Positions 16,676 through 27,142 of a stretch of DNA of 64,000 bases are shown one piece after another (position 1 is the stretch's first letter; each line of letters begins with the position of its first letter). This stretch comes from Acidobacteriota bacterium (GTDB taxonomy: Bacteria; Acidobacteriota; Terriglobia; Terriglobales; Acidobacteriaceae), in assembly GCA_031296105.1 (NCBI GenBank), contig JARLGJ010000015.1:21960-85959 (forward strand), given 5' to 3'. The notes beneath the pieces were generated by a model. It was given only the letters and a program-made list of their open reading frames with translations. It had not been told where the DNA came from and did not search any database. Made by a program: the position numbers and the translations under genes.

Positions 16676-18283
16676 CTACTGCTTCTTCACCCGCAGGTCG
16701 TGGCCGGTCATCTCCGTGGGCTGGTGCACGCCGAGGATGCCGAGCACCGTGGGAGAGATGTCCTGCAAGGCGCCGTCAGGGCGCAGCATGAACTGATCGG
16801 CCTGCTCGGCGACGTAGAGGAACGGCACCGGGTTGGTGGTGTGCGCCGTGAATGGGCCTCCGGTTACAGGGTCGATCATCTCTTCGGCGTTGCCGTGGTC
16901 GGCCGTCACCAGCATGACGCCGCCCTTGCGCTTGATGGCCGCGTAGATCTCTCCCAGGCAGGCATCGACGGTTTCCACGGCCTTTACCGTCGGCTCAATC
17001 TTGCCCGAGTGGCCCACCATGTCGGCGTTGGCAAAGTTCACCACCAGCACGTCGAAGGTGTTGTCCTCGATGTGTTTGACGACGGCCTCGGCGATGCCGG
17101 CGGCGCTCATCTCCGGCTTCAGATCGTAGGTGGCCACCTTGGGCGACTGCACCAGCACGCGGTCTTCGCCGGGGAAAGGCTTCTCCACGCCGCCGTTGAA
17201 GAAGAACGTGACGTGGGCGTACTTCTCGGTTTCGGCCACGCGCAGGTTGCGCATGTTCTCGGTGGCCATTACGTTGGCCAGAATGTTGCTGAGGCGCTCG
17301 GGCGGAATGACCGTGGGCAGCTTGAAGCGCTGGTCGTACTCGGTCAGGCAGAGGTAGTGCAGGCTCTTCGGCAGTTCGCTGGCGGGGATCTCCGCTTCGA
17401 GCTTGTCGGCCTCGGGCAGGTCGCGTCCGTGCTCGGCGGTGATGCCGCTCTCACGCGCAAGCACCTGGGTGATCTGGCGGGCGCGGTCGGCGCGGAAGTT
17501 GAAGTTGATGACCACGTCTTCGTCGCGAATGCTGCCCACGGGCTCGCCGCGTTCATCGGTGCAGACGAAGGGGATGACGAACTCATCGAAGACGCCGCGA
17601 TGGTAGCTCTCCTTGACGGTCTTCACCGGATCGGCGGTGGTGCCGCCCTCGGCGTGGCCGTGCACCATGGCGTCAAAGGCCTTGCGCTCGCGCTCCCACT
17701 TTTTGTCGCGATCCATGGCGTAGTAGCGCCCGCTGACGGTGGCCACCTTGCCGATGCCATACTCGCGCATCTTCTGCTGAAGCTTCTCAATGTATCCGGC
17801 GGCGGAGTCGGGCGCGGTGTCGCGTCCGTCGAGGAAGGCGTGCACAAAGGCGCGCTCCACGCCATTCTCTTTGGCCATGCGCAACAGCGCGTAGAGGTGC
17901 TCCTGGTGCGAGTGCACGCCGCCATCGCTGAGTAGTCCGATGAAGTGCAGGCGGCGTCCGTTGATCTTGGCCTGGCGCATGGCCTCCAGCAGGAACTGGT
18001 TCTTGAACAGCGTTCCGTTCTCGATCATCACATCGATCTTGGTGATGTCCATGTACACCACGCGGCCGGCGCCGATGTTGAGGTGGCCGACCTCGCTGTT
18101 GCCCATCTGCCCGGTGGGCAGGCCCACGTAGCGTCCGCTGGTGTGAATCAGCGTGTTGGGGAACTCGCGCAGCAGCTTGTCATAGGTGGGCTTGCGCGCC
18201 AGCGAAATGGCGTTGGACTTGGAGGCCGGAGCGTAGCCCCAGCCATCGAGGATGATCAGCACCAAGGGTTTCGGTCGAGCCAT
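16676..18283 (-). CDS. gpmI: 2,3-bisphosphoglycerate-independent phosphoglycerate mutase
   Basis: 535-residue alkaline-phosphatase-superfamily enzyme that interconverts 3- and 2-phosphoglycerate with two Mn ions. Motifs: [11 protein letters not shown] at the N-terminus (Asp metal ligand), [15 protein letters not shown] (catalytic Ser), [25 protein letters not shown], and the C-terminal [12 protein letters not shown] and [11 protein letters not shown] metal sites. Length is at the upper normal range. Start ATG 18283 has GGAGAAG about 11 bases upstream. It lies in the same direction as the DUF2059 gene and eno, so two consecutive steps of lower glycolysis are encoded within 4 kb, although a terminator after eno suggests separate transcripts. 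Confidence 0.97.
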   Translation of the reverse strand: MARPKPLVLIILDGWGYAPASKSNAISLARKPTYDKLLREFPNTLIHTSGRYVGLPTGQMGNSEVGHLNIGAGRVVYMDITKIDVMIENGTLFKNQFLLEAMRQAKINGRRLHFIGLLSDGGVHSHQEHLYALLRMAKENGVERAFVHAFLDGRDTAPDSAAGYIEKLQQKMREYGIGKVATVSGRYYAMDRDKKWERERKAFDAMVHGHAEGGTTADPVKTVKESYHRGVFDEFVIPFVCTDERGEPVGSIRDEDVVINFNFRADRARQITQVLARESGITAEHGRDLPEADKLEAEIPASELPKSLHYLCLTEYDQRFKLPTVIPPERLSNILANVMATENMRNLRVAETEKYAHVTFFFNGGVEKPFPGEDRVLVQSPKVATYDLKPEMSAAGIAEAVVKHIEDNTFDVLVVNFANADMVGHSGKIEPTVKAVETVDACLGEIYAAIKRKGGVMLVTADHGNAEEMIDPVTGGPFTAHTTNPVPFLYVAEQADQFMLRPDGALQDISPTVLGILGVHQPTEMTGHDLRVKKQ

Positions 18284-18340
18284 GATTCGATTCTTCTCCG
18301 TGACCAGATTGCTTCGTTCACCGTCCGTAACGCAGCCGGA

Positions 18341-18922
18341 CTACTTGGACTTGTTCTCCGCCCCGGGCGCAGACTTGTCCGCCGGATGCTGCTTTTCAAA
18401 CTCGACCTCAAAGGCCTCCAGCTTGCGCTGCAAAGAGTCCGCGTAGTTGGAGAGCTTCTTCTGCACCAGTTCCTGGCTGCTGTCGTTGGCCTCGCGAATG
18501 ATGGTGGGCAGCTTGCCCACCAGGCGCTGTCCGGCCTCGGAGTTGTAGAAGTCGATGCCGGCCTGCACGTCGGCGGCGCTCAGATTCTTTTGATAGACGT
18601 CGATGAGAATCTCCGAGATGTCCTCGAAGCCGAAGAGCGGCGTGGTGTCAAAGACGGCGTCCAGCTTCTTCAGATCCGCTTCCGTCGCGTCGGGCCGCTT
18701 CTTTTTGAGCGCGTTGTGCGCCGAGGTTCTGATGTTCAACTGCGCCTTGTGCAGAGAGTTCTCCACGTTCTGACGGATGCCCATGGCGGTAAGCAGCGCC
18801 AGCACCTGGGCGCGCGAGGGCGGCGTGGGATCCATGGCGACGGCCTGCGCCAGCGCCGAGCCCGAAGACAAGGCGGCGAGCAGCAACAGAACCGAAAGGC
18901 GAACTCCAAGGCGGCGAATCAT
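18341..18922 (-). CDS. Secreted DUF2059-family protein
   Basis: 193 residues. A signal peptide (MIRRLGVRLSVLLLLAALSSG, cleavage near ALAQA) is followed by a helical domain with the DUF2059 hallmark GIDFYNSEAGQRLVGKLP. The family is periplasmic and of unknown function; the C-terminus is rich in Lys and Glu. The start at 18922 is chosen because GGAG lies six to seven bases upstream; the Met four codons earlier would place that site inside the gene. It sits between eno and gpmI on the same strand, but nothing in it suggests a metabolic role. Confidence 0.82.
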   Translation of the reverse strand: MIRRLGVRLSVLLLLAALSSGSALAQAVAMDPTPPSRAQVLALLTAMGIRQNVENSLHKAQLNIRTSAHNALKKKRPDATEADLKKLDAVFDTTPLFGFEDISEILIDVYQKNLSAADVQAGIDFYNSEAGQRLVGKLPTIIREANDSSQELVQKKLSNYADSLQRKLEAFEVEFEKQHPADKSAPGAENKSK

Positions 18923-18959
18923 CGCAATCTCCAAAACAAGTTATTACAGAGGAAAGAGA

Positions 18960-18983
18960 CTCCCGCCGCAACTGCGGCGGGAG
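18960..18983 (-). terminator. Terminator-like palindrome after eno
   Basis: CTCCCGCCGCA/TGCGGCGGGAG around AC, followed on the minus strand by a T/C-rich run (TCTCTTTCC). Confidence 0.7.
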
Positions 18984-19031
18984 CAAAAGAAAAACACGGC
19001 GGAGCCGGGCGCGCGGCACGGCCCGCAACGA

Positions 19032-20534
<1,503 letters not shown>

Positions 20535-20698
20535 CTACTCGGCGGCAGGCCGCTGTAGAGGAATCCGGAGAGCGCCATACGGCCGCTTGCCGATCTTCCC
20601 GATGCGTCGTAACTGCCTTGGTTCAGGGCGATTGCGCGCTCCCGGGCCATGCCCTAGGCTCGGCCTGTGGGGCAGCAATGCGCCCTTGGAGGTTTGCG

Positions 20699-21631
20699 AT
20701 GAAACCAACGATGATTCTGCTCTCGATCATGGCCCTGGCCACCTTGGCCCTTGGACAAGACCGCTCGTCGAGCTTCGTCCACTCCGATCCCTCGCTGGCC
20801 ACGGAAGTTCCCGCCAAGCCGTCGGCGGCGCACGTGGCGCAAACGGCCCCGGCCGAGGAGAACTCGACCATTATGTATCCCAACGAGCAGGATCCCTACA
20901 CGAAGGATGCCTACTCGCAGAATCCGGCGCAGCCCGCGGCGCAGGCAGTGCCCGCTCCGGCGCCGGTGGTGAATGACACGGCTCCCATGGCCAAAGGAAG
21001 CGAGCCCAGCACGGCCGCCCCGCGGACGGATACGCAATTCAGCCAGCGCCCCGATCCCTCGAACATCCTGCTGCCGGTGGCCACCGTGCTGCACCTGAAG
21101 CTGGACCAGACCATCTCCACCGAAAATGTCCGCCGCGGACAGAAGGTGGAAGCCTCCTTGACACAGCCCGTAACGATTGATGGACGCGTGGTGCTGCCCG
21201 TGGGCAGCTACGTGGAGTGCGAGGTGCTGAGCGCGAAGAACCCGCGGCGCATTGCCGGACGCCCGACCATCGTGATCAAGGCGCGCAAGGCGCAACTGCC
21301 CGCGGGCGGCGATCTCTACTTCTCGGCCTCGATGATCGACACGGCAAACCCGCACCATCTGGACGTGGACGAGGAAGGCCGCCTGCGCGGCTCCGACAAC
21401 CGCATTGACAACGTGGAACTGACCGCCATGACCGGATCGGGCGCCATTGCCGGAGCGGTAATCGCCGGACCAACCGGCTTTGCCGTGGGCACCGTCACCG
21501 GCGCCGCGTTCGCCACCGGACATCGCCTGGTGCGTCACCACCACCTGACCCTGCCCGCCGGCACGGAACTGATCTTCGAACTGGACGAACCGGCCAGCGC
21601 CTCGCGCGAGCTGGCCAGCGCGCAACGATAA
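20699..21631 (+). CDS. Secreted protein of unknown function
   Basis: 310 residues with an N-terminal signal peptide (MKPTMILLSIMALATLALG, cleavage near GQD). Residues 20-120 are low-complexity and Pro/Ala/Gln-rich, probably an extended linker. From about residue 120 a beta-rich domain begins (LPVATVLHLKLDQTISTENV, GQKVEASLTQPV, LPVGSYVECEVLSAK), resembling the C-terminal beta domain of TrbI/VirB10-like proteins; a Gly-rich hydrophobic segment (GSGAIAGAVIAGPTGFAVG) follows and the end is LPAGTELIFELDEP. The start ATG has GGAGG six bases upstream. No conjugation genes surround it, so a secretion role should not be assumed. Confidence 0.75.
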   Translation: MKPTMILLSIMALATLALGQDRSSSFVHSDPSLATEVPAKPSAAHVAQTAPAEENSTIMYPNEQDPYTKDAYSQNPAQPAAQAVPAPAPVVNDTAPMAKGSEPSTAAPRTDTQFSQRPDPSNILLPVATVLHLKLDQTISTENVRRGQKVEASLTQPVTIDGRVVLPVGSYVECEVLSAKNPRRIAGRPTIVIKARKAQLPAGGDLYFSASMIDTANPHHLDVDEEGRLRGSDNRIDNVELTAMTGSGAIAGAVIAGPTGFAVGTVTGAAFATGHRLVRHHHLTLPAGTELIFELDEPASASRELASAQR

Positions 21632-21656
21632 CACAGATCCTGATCAAGTCGGAATC

Positions 21657-21816
21657 TGTCAGGGCACGGATTTATCCGTGCCGCTAAGCCGGCAACTATA
21701 TGTCGCGGCTTTAGCCGCTGAGGAAATGTCCGTCAAGAATAAACAGCTTTCCCTCAGGGGCTGAAGCCCCTGTGTTTATGCGGCTTTTACGGCACGGCTG
21801 AAGCCGTGCCCTGACA
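21657..21816. repeat. Palindromic intergenic element, GTCAGGGC family, copy 2
   Basis: 160 bp bounded by the perfect 13-bp inverted repeat TGTCAGGGCACGG/CCGTGCCCTGACA. Internal hairpins: GGCACGG(atttat)CCGTGCC, GCGGCTTTAGCCGC, CAGGGGCTGAAGCCCCTG, GGCACGG(ctgaag)CCGTGCC; CTGAGGAAA can also pair with TTTCCCTCAG across the middle. It fills much of the gap between the secreted-protein gene and aroA. Confidence 0.8.
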
Positions 21817-21921
21817 AAACATCTTCCCCTCAAAATCTATCGGTGACCGGTTTAACTCCCGCGGAATAGCTTGCAAGAGTGACTTATTCAGAGCTTCCCT
21901 GACGCAGACTTTCGCGGAGAC

Positions 21922-21963
21922 GCAAACGAAGAGGTCCGGCCGCGGCCGGACCTCTTCGTTTGC
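21922..21963 (-). terminator. 42-bp perfect palindrome, aroA terminator
   Basis: Perfect pairing from 21922 to 21963 around the GC at 21942/21943. It shares the outer CAAAC/GTTTG arms and overall design with the palindrome at 9832-9871. It lies 11 bases beyond the aroA stop. Confidence 0.85.
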
Positions 21964-21974
21964 AGAAAGAAAAC

Positions 21975-23249
21975 CTACTGCCGGACTTTTTCCAGGGCCT
22001 GGAAGAACTCCGGGAACGAGACTTTGACGGCCTCGGCGTTGTGGATAGTGGTCTCGCCTTCGGCGCGCAGGGCGGCAATGGCGAAGGCCATGGCGATGCG
22101 GTGATCGTCAAAGCTCTCAATCGCGGCGCCGTGCAGCTTCTGCTGGCCGGGAATCTTCATGCCGTCGGGAAACTCCTCGACCTCGGCGCCCATGGCGCGC
22201 AGGTTGCGCACCACGGCGTGGATGCGGTCGCACTCCTTGACGCGCAGCTCCTGGGCGTTGCGTATCTCGACGCCGTTGACGCTGTACGGAGCGATGGCGG
22301 CGATGGCCGGCAGCTCGTCGATGAGCGCGGCGCTGGTGGCGCCACTGATGACGCCGCCCTGGAAGACCGATCCCTCCGCCTGCAGGGTACCCACCAGTTC
22401 GCCGAACTGTTGCTCGATCTTGAGGAAGTTGATCTTCACGCCCATGCCGCCAAGCACGTCCAGCACCACCGAGCGCGTGGGATTCAACAACACGGAATCC
22501 ACCACCAGGCTGGAGCCGGGATACAGGGCCGTGGCGCATAGGAAGAACACCACCGAGGAGAGGTCGCCGGGAACGTAGGCCTTTATGGCCTTCAGCACCT
22601 GCCCGCCGCGGACGCTGATGCGGTCTCCGGAGCGCACGACCTCGCCGCCGAAGGCCTCGATGGCCAGTTCGGTGTGGTCGCGCGTCTTCACTGGCTCAAT
22701 CACCGTGGTCTCGCCCTCGGCGAACAGGCCGGCCAGCAGCACGCAGCTCTTGACCTGGGCACTGGCCACGGGAGGCTGATAGGTGATGGCTTTGAGGCGC
22801 GAGCCGTGAATGGTCAACGGGGCGCAGCCTTCTTCGGCATCGATGCGCGCACCCATCTGCGTCAGCGGCTCAATGACGCGCTTCATGGGACGGCGGCTCA
22901 GCGAGGCGTCGCCCACCATGACGCTGGTGAAGGGCTGCGCCGCCACCACGCCGCTCAACATGCGCATGGTGGAGCCGCTGTTGCCGCAGTCAAGCTCTTC
23001 CTGCGGAGCCGCCAGCTTGCCGCCCACGCCTTCCACCTCGACGTGGTTGCCGTTGCGGCGCACGTGCGCGCCCATGGCCACCATGCAGCTCAGGGTGCTG
23101 GAGCAATCGGCCGAGGTGGAAAAGTTATCGAACTCCGAGGTGCCAGCGGCCAGTCCGGCCAGCATGGCATAACGGTGAGATACCGACTTGTCTCCGGCGG
23201 TGCGCACGCTGCCGCGTATCTGCTTTGCCGGTTGAACCTTTGCGTCCAT
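21975..23249 (-). CDS. aroA: 3-phosphoshikimate 1-carboxyvinyltransferase (EPSP synthase)
   Basis: 424-residue enzyme of the shikimate pathway that joins phosphoenolpyruvate to shikimate-3-phosphate. Motifs: AGDKSVSHRYAMLAG (N-terminal Lys and Ser), DCGNSGSTMRMLSG (PEP site), DASLSRRPMKRVIEPL and DHRIAMAFAIAAL near the C-terminus. The start MDAKVQPAKQIRG at 23249 has GAGGAAG about 11-12 bases upstream; the long open extension upstream lacks similarity. Ala in AGDKSVSHR replaces the Pro seen in some enzymes; this alone does not decide the glyphosate class. It is downstream of, and possibly co-transcribed with, the alpha/beta hydrolase gene. Confidence 0.96.
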   Translation of the reverse strand: MDAKVQPAKQIRGSVRTAGDKSVSHRYAMLAGLAAGTSEFDNFSTSADCSSTLSCMVAMGAHVRRNGNHVEVEGVGGKLAAPQEELDCGNSGSTMRMLSGVVAAQPFTSVMVGDASLSRRPMKRVIEPLTQMGARIDAEEGCAPLTIHGSRLKAITYQPPVASAQVKSCVLLAGLFAEGETTVIEPVKTRDHTELAIEAFGGEVVRSGDRISVRGGQVLKAIKAYVPGDLSSVVFFLCATALYPGSSLVVDSVLLNPTRSVVLDVLGGMGVKINFLKIEQQFGELVGTLQAEGSVFQGGVISGATSAALIDELPAIAAIAPYSVNGVEIRNAQELRVKECDRIHAVVRNLRAMGAEVEEFPDGMKIPGQQKLHGAAIESFDDHRIAMAFAIAALRAEGETTIHNAEAVKVSFPEFFQALEKVRQ

Positions 23250-23373
23250 GTGTCGTTTCTTCCTCGTGCGGGGCGGCTGGGCGCGGTCCGCGTCAGGGGG
23301 TATGTAGCAATATAGCAATTTGGCCGGGGACAATGCGAAGCGTCCTCCGGACCACTTCGGCCGGCGCACGGAA

Positions 23374-24183
23374 TCAGCGCGCGTGCCGCTCCAGAAAGTC
23401 GCGCAGCACGGGACCGGCTTCCTCGGGATGTTCCAGGGCGGCCGTGTGTCCGGCACGGGAGACGATTTTTAACTCCGCGCCGGGTATGCCGCGCGCGATG
23501 CGCTCCAACTCGGCCACCGGCGAGGGCAGGTCGTCCTCACCGCCCAGCACCAGCGACGGAACGGTGATGGAAGACAGCGTGGCAAGGCTATCGGCGCGGG
23601 AGGCCATGCCGCGTTGCAGGGCAGCCATGCCCGGAGCGGTGGCGCGGCGCATGGTGTTGCGGGCCATCTCGACGACGTCGGGACGCGCGCCCAGGGTGTA
23701 AGCCGAAACCATGCGCGGCATCATCTGGCCAATGGCCCACTCGGGGCCGCGTTCGAGAACGTCCGCGGCGGCCTGCAAACGCCCTTGGATTCCCTCTTCG
23801 CCATCCGCTCCGGCGCGGGTATCGAAAAACGCCAAGGCCTTCACCCGCTCGCGCGCCCGGCGCCAGAGTTCGAAGAGCGCGTAGCCGCCCACCGAACAGC
23901 CGGCAAACGCAGTACGGCCAATACCCAGCGCATCGCACAGGGCGAGGGCATCCGTGGCCAGTTGCGCCATGGTGGTGACCGGCTCACCGTTCTCGGGATG
24001 TGCCAACCCGGACTGGCCCAGCCCGCGTAAATCCGGCAGGATGAGGCGGAAGCGCGACTCCAGAAAGGGCACTACCGGCAGCCAGAACGTGTGGTCGCAG
24101 GGATACGGATGCAGCAGAACAACGTCCGGGCCCTTGCCGCAAACTTCGTAGAAAAGGTCCACCTCGCCCGAGTGAAGGATCAT
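23374..24183 (-). CDS. Alpha/beta hydrolase
   Basis: 269-residue cytoplasmic hydrolase of the alpha/beta fold. Oxyanion-hole strand VVLLHPYPCDHTFW near residue 22, nucleophile elbow AGCSVGGYALFEL (Ser97 region), acid residue in VLGGEDDLPSP and catalytic His in VSRAGHTAALEHPEE. No signal peptide. The substrate cannot be deduced; it resembles generic esterase/3-oxoadipate-enol-lactonase-like members. ATG 24183 lacks a ribosome site but has TACAAT exactly six bases upstream, so a leaderless mRNA is likely. It is followed on the same strand by aroA after 124 bases. Confidence 0.9.
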   Translation of the reverse strand: MILHSGEVDLFYEVCGKGPDVVLLHPYPCDHTFWLPVVPFLESRFRLILPDLRGLGQSGLAHPENGEPVTTMAQLATDALALCDALGIGRTAFAGCSVGGYALFELWRRARERVKALAFFDTRAGADGEEGIQGRLQAAADVLERGPEWAIGQMMPRMVSAYTLGARPDVVEMARNTMRRATAPGMAALQRGMASRADSLATLSSITVPSLVLGGEDDLPSPVAELERIARGIPGAELKIVSRAGHTAALEHPEEAGPVLRDFLERHAR

Positions 24184-24189
24184 GCGCTT

Positions 24190-24195
24190 ATTGTA
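24190..24195 (-). promoter_or_regulatory. Putative -10 box TACAAT, leaderless hydrolase transcript
   Basis: On the minus strand: TACAAT, AAGCGC, ATG. Same spacing as at 6703, 27043 and 40845. Confidence 0.45.
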
Positions 24196-24313
24196 TGACG
24201 CCCGCGTTCCGTTCCGGGCTGAGTTCTATTGTGGCGAAACGAAGTCTCTTGAGTACCTATATCTGGGCGAAAGCCGCGTTCTCTGCCCTTCGCGGACGTG
24301 ATACATAACAATC

Positions 24314-25606
24314 GTGGGCACATATAGTCAGCCAGTTCCGGAGAATACGGTCTTCCACGGTAACGTGGCGCGCTTCTTTTCGCGGCGCCCCATTCTGACG
24401 CAGGAACAGCTTACCTGCGGTTACGAGTTGCTGTCGCGCATGGGTCCGGAGAGCGTGCTGGCCAGCCTGGAATCCGAGGAGATTCCGGCGTCATCGACGA
24501 CACGGTTGCCTGGCCCCACGCACGTTCAGAGCGGCGCGGCCGAACTTGCATGCGGGCTGCCCGCCTACCTTCCCTGCACGCGCGAGATGCTGCTGGGCGG
24601 CGAGATTCTGCACCTGCCCAGCGAGCGCATTGTGCTGGAAATCGATGAAGAACTGGCGGTGGACCGCGAGGCCGTGGCCGCCTGCCAGCAACTGCATCGC
24701 TCGGGTTATCACCTTGTGCTGAACGAATACCTGCCGCGCCGCGAGACCTATCAAATACTTCCTTACATCGACACGGTGAAAGTGGACTTTCTGGCCACGG
24801 ACGTGACGCGCCAGGCGGCGATTGCCAGCGACATGCGCCGCCGCGGCATACGCCTGCTGGCACAGCGGGTGGAAAGCTACCGGCAGTTCGCCCTGGCCAC
24901 GCGGCTGGGGTACCAGTACTTCCAGGGATATTTCTACCTCCGCCCGGAAACGCTGGCGATCCAGGATATTGCGGTGAACCAGATGGCCTACGTGGAAGCC
25001 ATGAACGTGGCGCACCGCGATCCCTATGACATGATGGCCCTGGAGCAGACCATCCTGACGGAGCCGACGCTCTGCTTCCGTCTGCTGCGCTATCTGAACT
25101 CGGCGGCCTTCGGCGTGTTTCCGGTGTATTCCATACGCCACGCGCTCTCGCTGCTGGGACAGCGCGAGATTCAACGGTGGATTGCGGTCACGGTGTCGAT
25201 CTCGCTGTCCGAGCGCCGCGCCGAAGAGTTGGTAAACAACGCGCTCACGCGGGCACGCATGTGCGAACTGCTCTCCCGGGACTGCGCCATCGAGCCGGGA
25301 GAAGCCTTTATGACCGGCATCCTCTCGCTGATGGACGCCATGCTGAACCGCCCGCTGGAGGTGGTGCTGTCACACCTGCCCATCCGCTCCTTCTGCAAGG
25401 ACGCGCTGCGCAACGACGCCAACCCGCTGGGCAAGCTGCTGCGCCTGAGCGTGGCTTGCGAACGCGGCAACTGGGAAGAAGCCGAGCAGTACTCCAGCAC
25501 CCTGTCGCTCAGCGAGGATGCGGTGTGGCAGGGCTTCAGCGATGCCTGCGGCTGGAGCCAGAATATTCTGCGCGAACACCACAGCCACAAAGCGCTGGAA
25601 CCGTAA
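24314..25606 (+). CDS. EAL-HDOD protein with a degenerate EAL domain
   Basis: 430-residue signalling protein of the YuxH class. Residues ~15-230 form an EAL-like domain (GYELLSRM, VKVDFLATDV, LLAQRVES, GYQYFQGYFY). The catalytic residues are lost: the DDFG-type loop reads LVLNEYLP and the AEGVE-type motif reads AQRVE, so it should not hydrolyse cyclic-di-GMP but could bind it. Residues ~235-430 are an HDOD domain (YDMMALEQTILTEPTLCFRLL, SIRHALSLLGQREIQRWI), a fold for protein interaction in signalling. The start is GTG 24314; no ribosome site is obvious, and a GTG 17 codons downstream (at VARFFSRRPI) is an alternative closer to family N-termini. Confidence 0.88.
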   Translation: MGTYSQPVPENTVFHGNVARFFSRRPILTQEQLTCGYELLSRMGPESVLASLESEEIPASSTTRLPGPTHVQSGAAELACGLPAYLPCTREMLLGGEILHLPSERIVLEIDEELAVDREAVAACQQLHRSGYHLVLNEYLPRRETYQILPYIDTVKVDFLATDVTRQAAIASDMRRRGIRLLAQRVESYRQFALATRLGYQYFQGYFYLRPETLAIQDIAVNQMAYVEAMNVAHRDPYDMMALEQTILTEPTLCFRLLRYLNSAAFGVFPVYSIRHALSLLGQREIQRWIAVTVSISLSERRAEELVNNALTRARMCELLSRDCAIEPGEAFMTGILSLMDAMLNRPLEVVLSHLPIRSFCKDALRNDANPLGKLLRLSVACERGNWEEAEQYSSTLSLSEDAVWQGFSDACGWSQNILREHHSHKALEP

Positions 25607-25749
25607 GTTTTCACTCGTGGCGCGATGCGCCGCAGCGCCCGGTCCGTACCCCCGCCAGATACCCCGAGGCATGTTTATTTTTCCTTTTGAATCATTGAGT
25701 TACGGAAAATAGTGGTAGTTTGGGGACTTGACATGCGATCGGATGCATT

Positions 25750-25782
25750 GCTTCCCAGGTTAGCTTCGCGAACCTGGGAAGC
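25750..25782. repeat. Inverted repeat downstream of dinB
   Basis: Stem GCTTCCCAGGTT/AACCTGGGAAGC (12 bp, perfect), loop of nine bases. It lies just past the dinB stop and may end its transcript, but no T-tract follows on either strand. Confidence 0.55.
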
Positions 25783-25788
25783 AACTGC

Positions 25789-27036
25789 TTACTGTTTATC
25801 GGGCTTGGGGACGCGGCCGGGCATGGCAGAGGGGTTTTCATGGGTGCGCTCGCGGAAGCGCGCCTTCATGCCGCTGGCCAGCGAGACGGCCGACTCGCCG
25901 AAGCGGTCGCGCAGGGCATCCACGGCGCTCATGGCGCGCGTCAGGCGCGACTCCGCGGCATCTGCCAATAGCAATTCCATCTGTCCCGAGGCCGGCTCCA
26001 GCGCGCTGGACTGCACGCCGATCAGGCGGATGGCGCGGCCCTTTTGCCAGTGCTGGTGAAAGAGCTTGCGGGCAATTTCGACGACTTCGGCATCGAGCTG
26101 CGTGGGGTGCTCCAGGGTGACGCCACGGGTGAAGGTGGTGAAATCCGCGTAGCGCAGCTTGATTTGCACCTTGCGCGCCCAGAGATGGTGCTCGCGCAGG
26201 CGGCGGCAGACCATTTCGCTGAGACGCGAGAGCATTGACTCGAGCGCCGCGCCGTCGGGTTCGTCGCGGTCGAAGGTGTGCTCGTGGCTGATGGACTTGG
26301 GGTCGCCGCTCTCGCCGACCTCGTCGTCATACCAGCCGCCGGCGTCGAGGCCTTTGGCCTTCTCGATGAGCGAGCCGAGGCCGTCGCCGATCTTGCGGCC
26401 CAGCTTCGCTTCGGTGAGCACGGCCAGTTCGCCCAGGGTGCGGATTCCCATCTGGTTCAATTTCTTCTCGGTGACTTCGCCGACGCCGGGCAAGCGCTTC
26501 ACCTCCAGAGGGGCGAGAAAAGCGGCCTCCAAGCCGGGCAGGATGCGCAGCATTCCGTTGGGCTTTGCCTGGTCGCTGGCCACCTTGGCCACCACGCGCG
26601 CACCGGCAATGCCGATGGAGCAGTTCAACCCAGTCTGCTGCTTCATCAGGCGATGCAGGGCATCGGCGGCCTTGATGGGTGGGCCCAGCAGGCGCCCGGT
26701 GCCGGTCATGTCCAGGTAGGCTTCGTCGATGGATGCCATCTCCACCGCCGGGGTGAAGCACAAAAAGACCTGGCGCACCGCGTGAGACTTTTCCCGGTAG
26801 CGCTCGGGATTCCCGTGCAGAAACACCGCCTGCGGACACCTCCGGGCCGCCTCACGCAGAGCGATGCCGGAGTGGACGCCGAACTTGCGCGCGGCATAGG
26901 AAGCGGCGGCCACCACGCCGCGCTGATCGGCGCGTCCGCCGACGACCACCGGCTTGCCCTTCAGAGAGGGATCGTACAACTCCTCCACCGAGACGAAGAA
27001 GGCGTCCATATCGACATGGAAGTAGGTGCGCGGCAC
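25789..27036 (-). CDS. dinB: DNA polymerase IV (Y family)
   Basis: 415-residue translesion polymerase. Motifs: FHVDMDAFFVSVE (metal Asp), VVGGRADQRGVVAAASYAAR, MASIDEAYLDMTG (catalytic Asp-Glu), SIGIAGARVVAKVASDQAKPNG, and the helix-hairpin-helix VKRLPGVGEVTEKKL. A little-finger domain follows (RKVQIKLRYADFTTFTRGV), and the basic tail FRERTHENPSAMPGRVPKP is longer than in minimal homologues. No obvious QLxLF-type clamp-binding motif is visible at the very C-terminus. The start is GTG 27036; TAAAAT ends six bases upstream, again suggesting a leaderless transcript, although AGGG also lies close. No LexA-type box could be identified by eye. Confidence 0.95.
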   Translation of the reverse strand: MPRTYFHVDMDAFFVSVEELYDPSLKGKPVVVGGRADQRGVVAAASYAARKFGVHSGIALREAARRCPQAVFLHGNPERYREKSHAVRQVFLCFTPAVEMASIDEAYLDMTGTGRLLGPPIKAADALHRLMKQQTGLNCSIGIAGARVVAKVASDQAKPNGMLRILPGLEAAFLAPLEVKRLPGVGEVTEKKLNQMGIRTLGELAVLTEAKLGRKIGDGLGSLIEKAKGLDAGGWYDDEVGESGDPKSISHEHTFDRDEPDGAALESMLSRLSEMVCRRLREHHLWARKVQIKLRYADFTTFTRGVTLEHPTQLDAEVVEIARKLFHQHWQKGRAIRLIGVQSSALEPASGQMELLLADAAESRLTRAMSAVDALRDRFGESAVSLASGMKARFRERTHENPSAMPGRVPKPDKQ

Positions 27037-27042
27037 GCCCTG

Positions 27043-27048
27043 ATTTTA
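27043..27048 (-). promoter_or_regulatory. Putative -10 box TAAAAT, leaderless dinB transcript
   Basis: On the minus strand: TAAAAT, CAGGGC, GTG. Spacing identical to that before engB, the hydrolase, the HAD gene and the first TMTC-like gene. Confidence 0.4.
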
Positions 27049-27085
27049 ACCCAACAAGGCGAAGAAATGGAGAATATAACAATGT

Positions 27086-27126
27086 AAAAAGAAGCTGCCC
27101 GGAGCTTTCACTTCTCCGGGCAGCTT
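27086..27126 (-). terminator. Rho-independent terminator of the S46 peptidase gene
   Basis: 13-bp stem AAGCTGCCCGGAG/CTCCGGGCAGCTT with a nine-base loop, followed on the minus strand by CTTTTTAC. Confidence 0.88.
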
Positions 27127-27142
27127 GATGAAAATAAACAGC

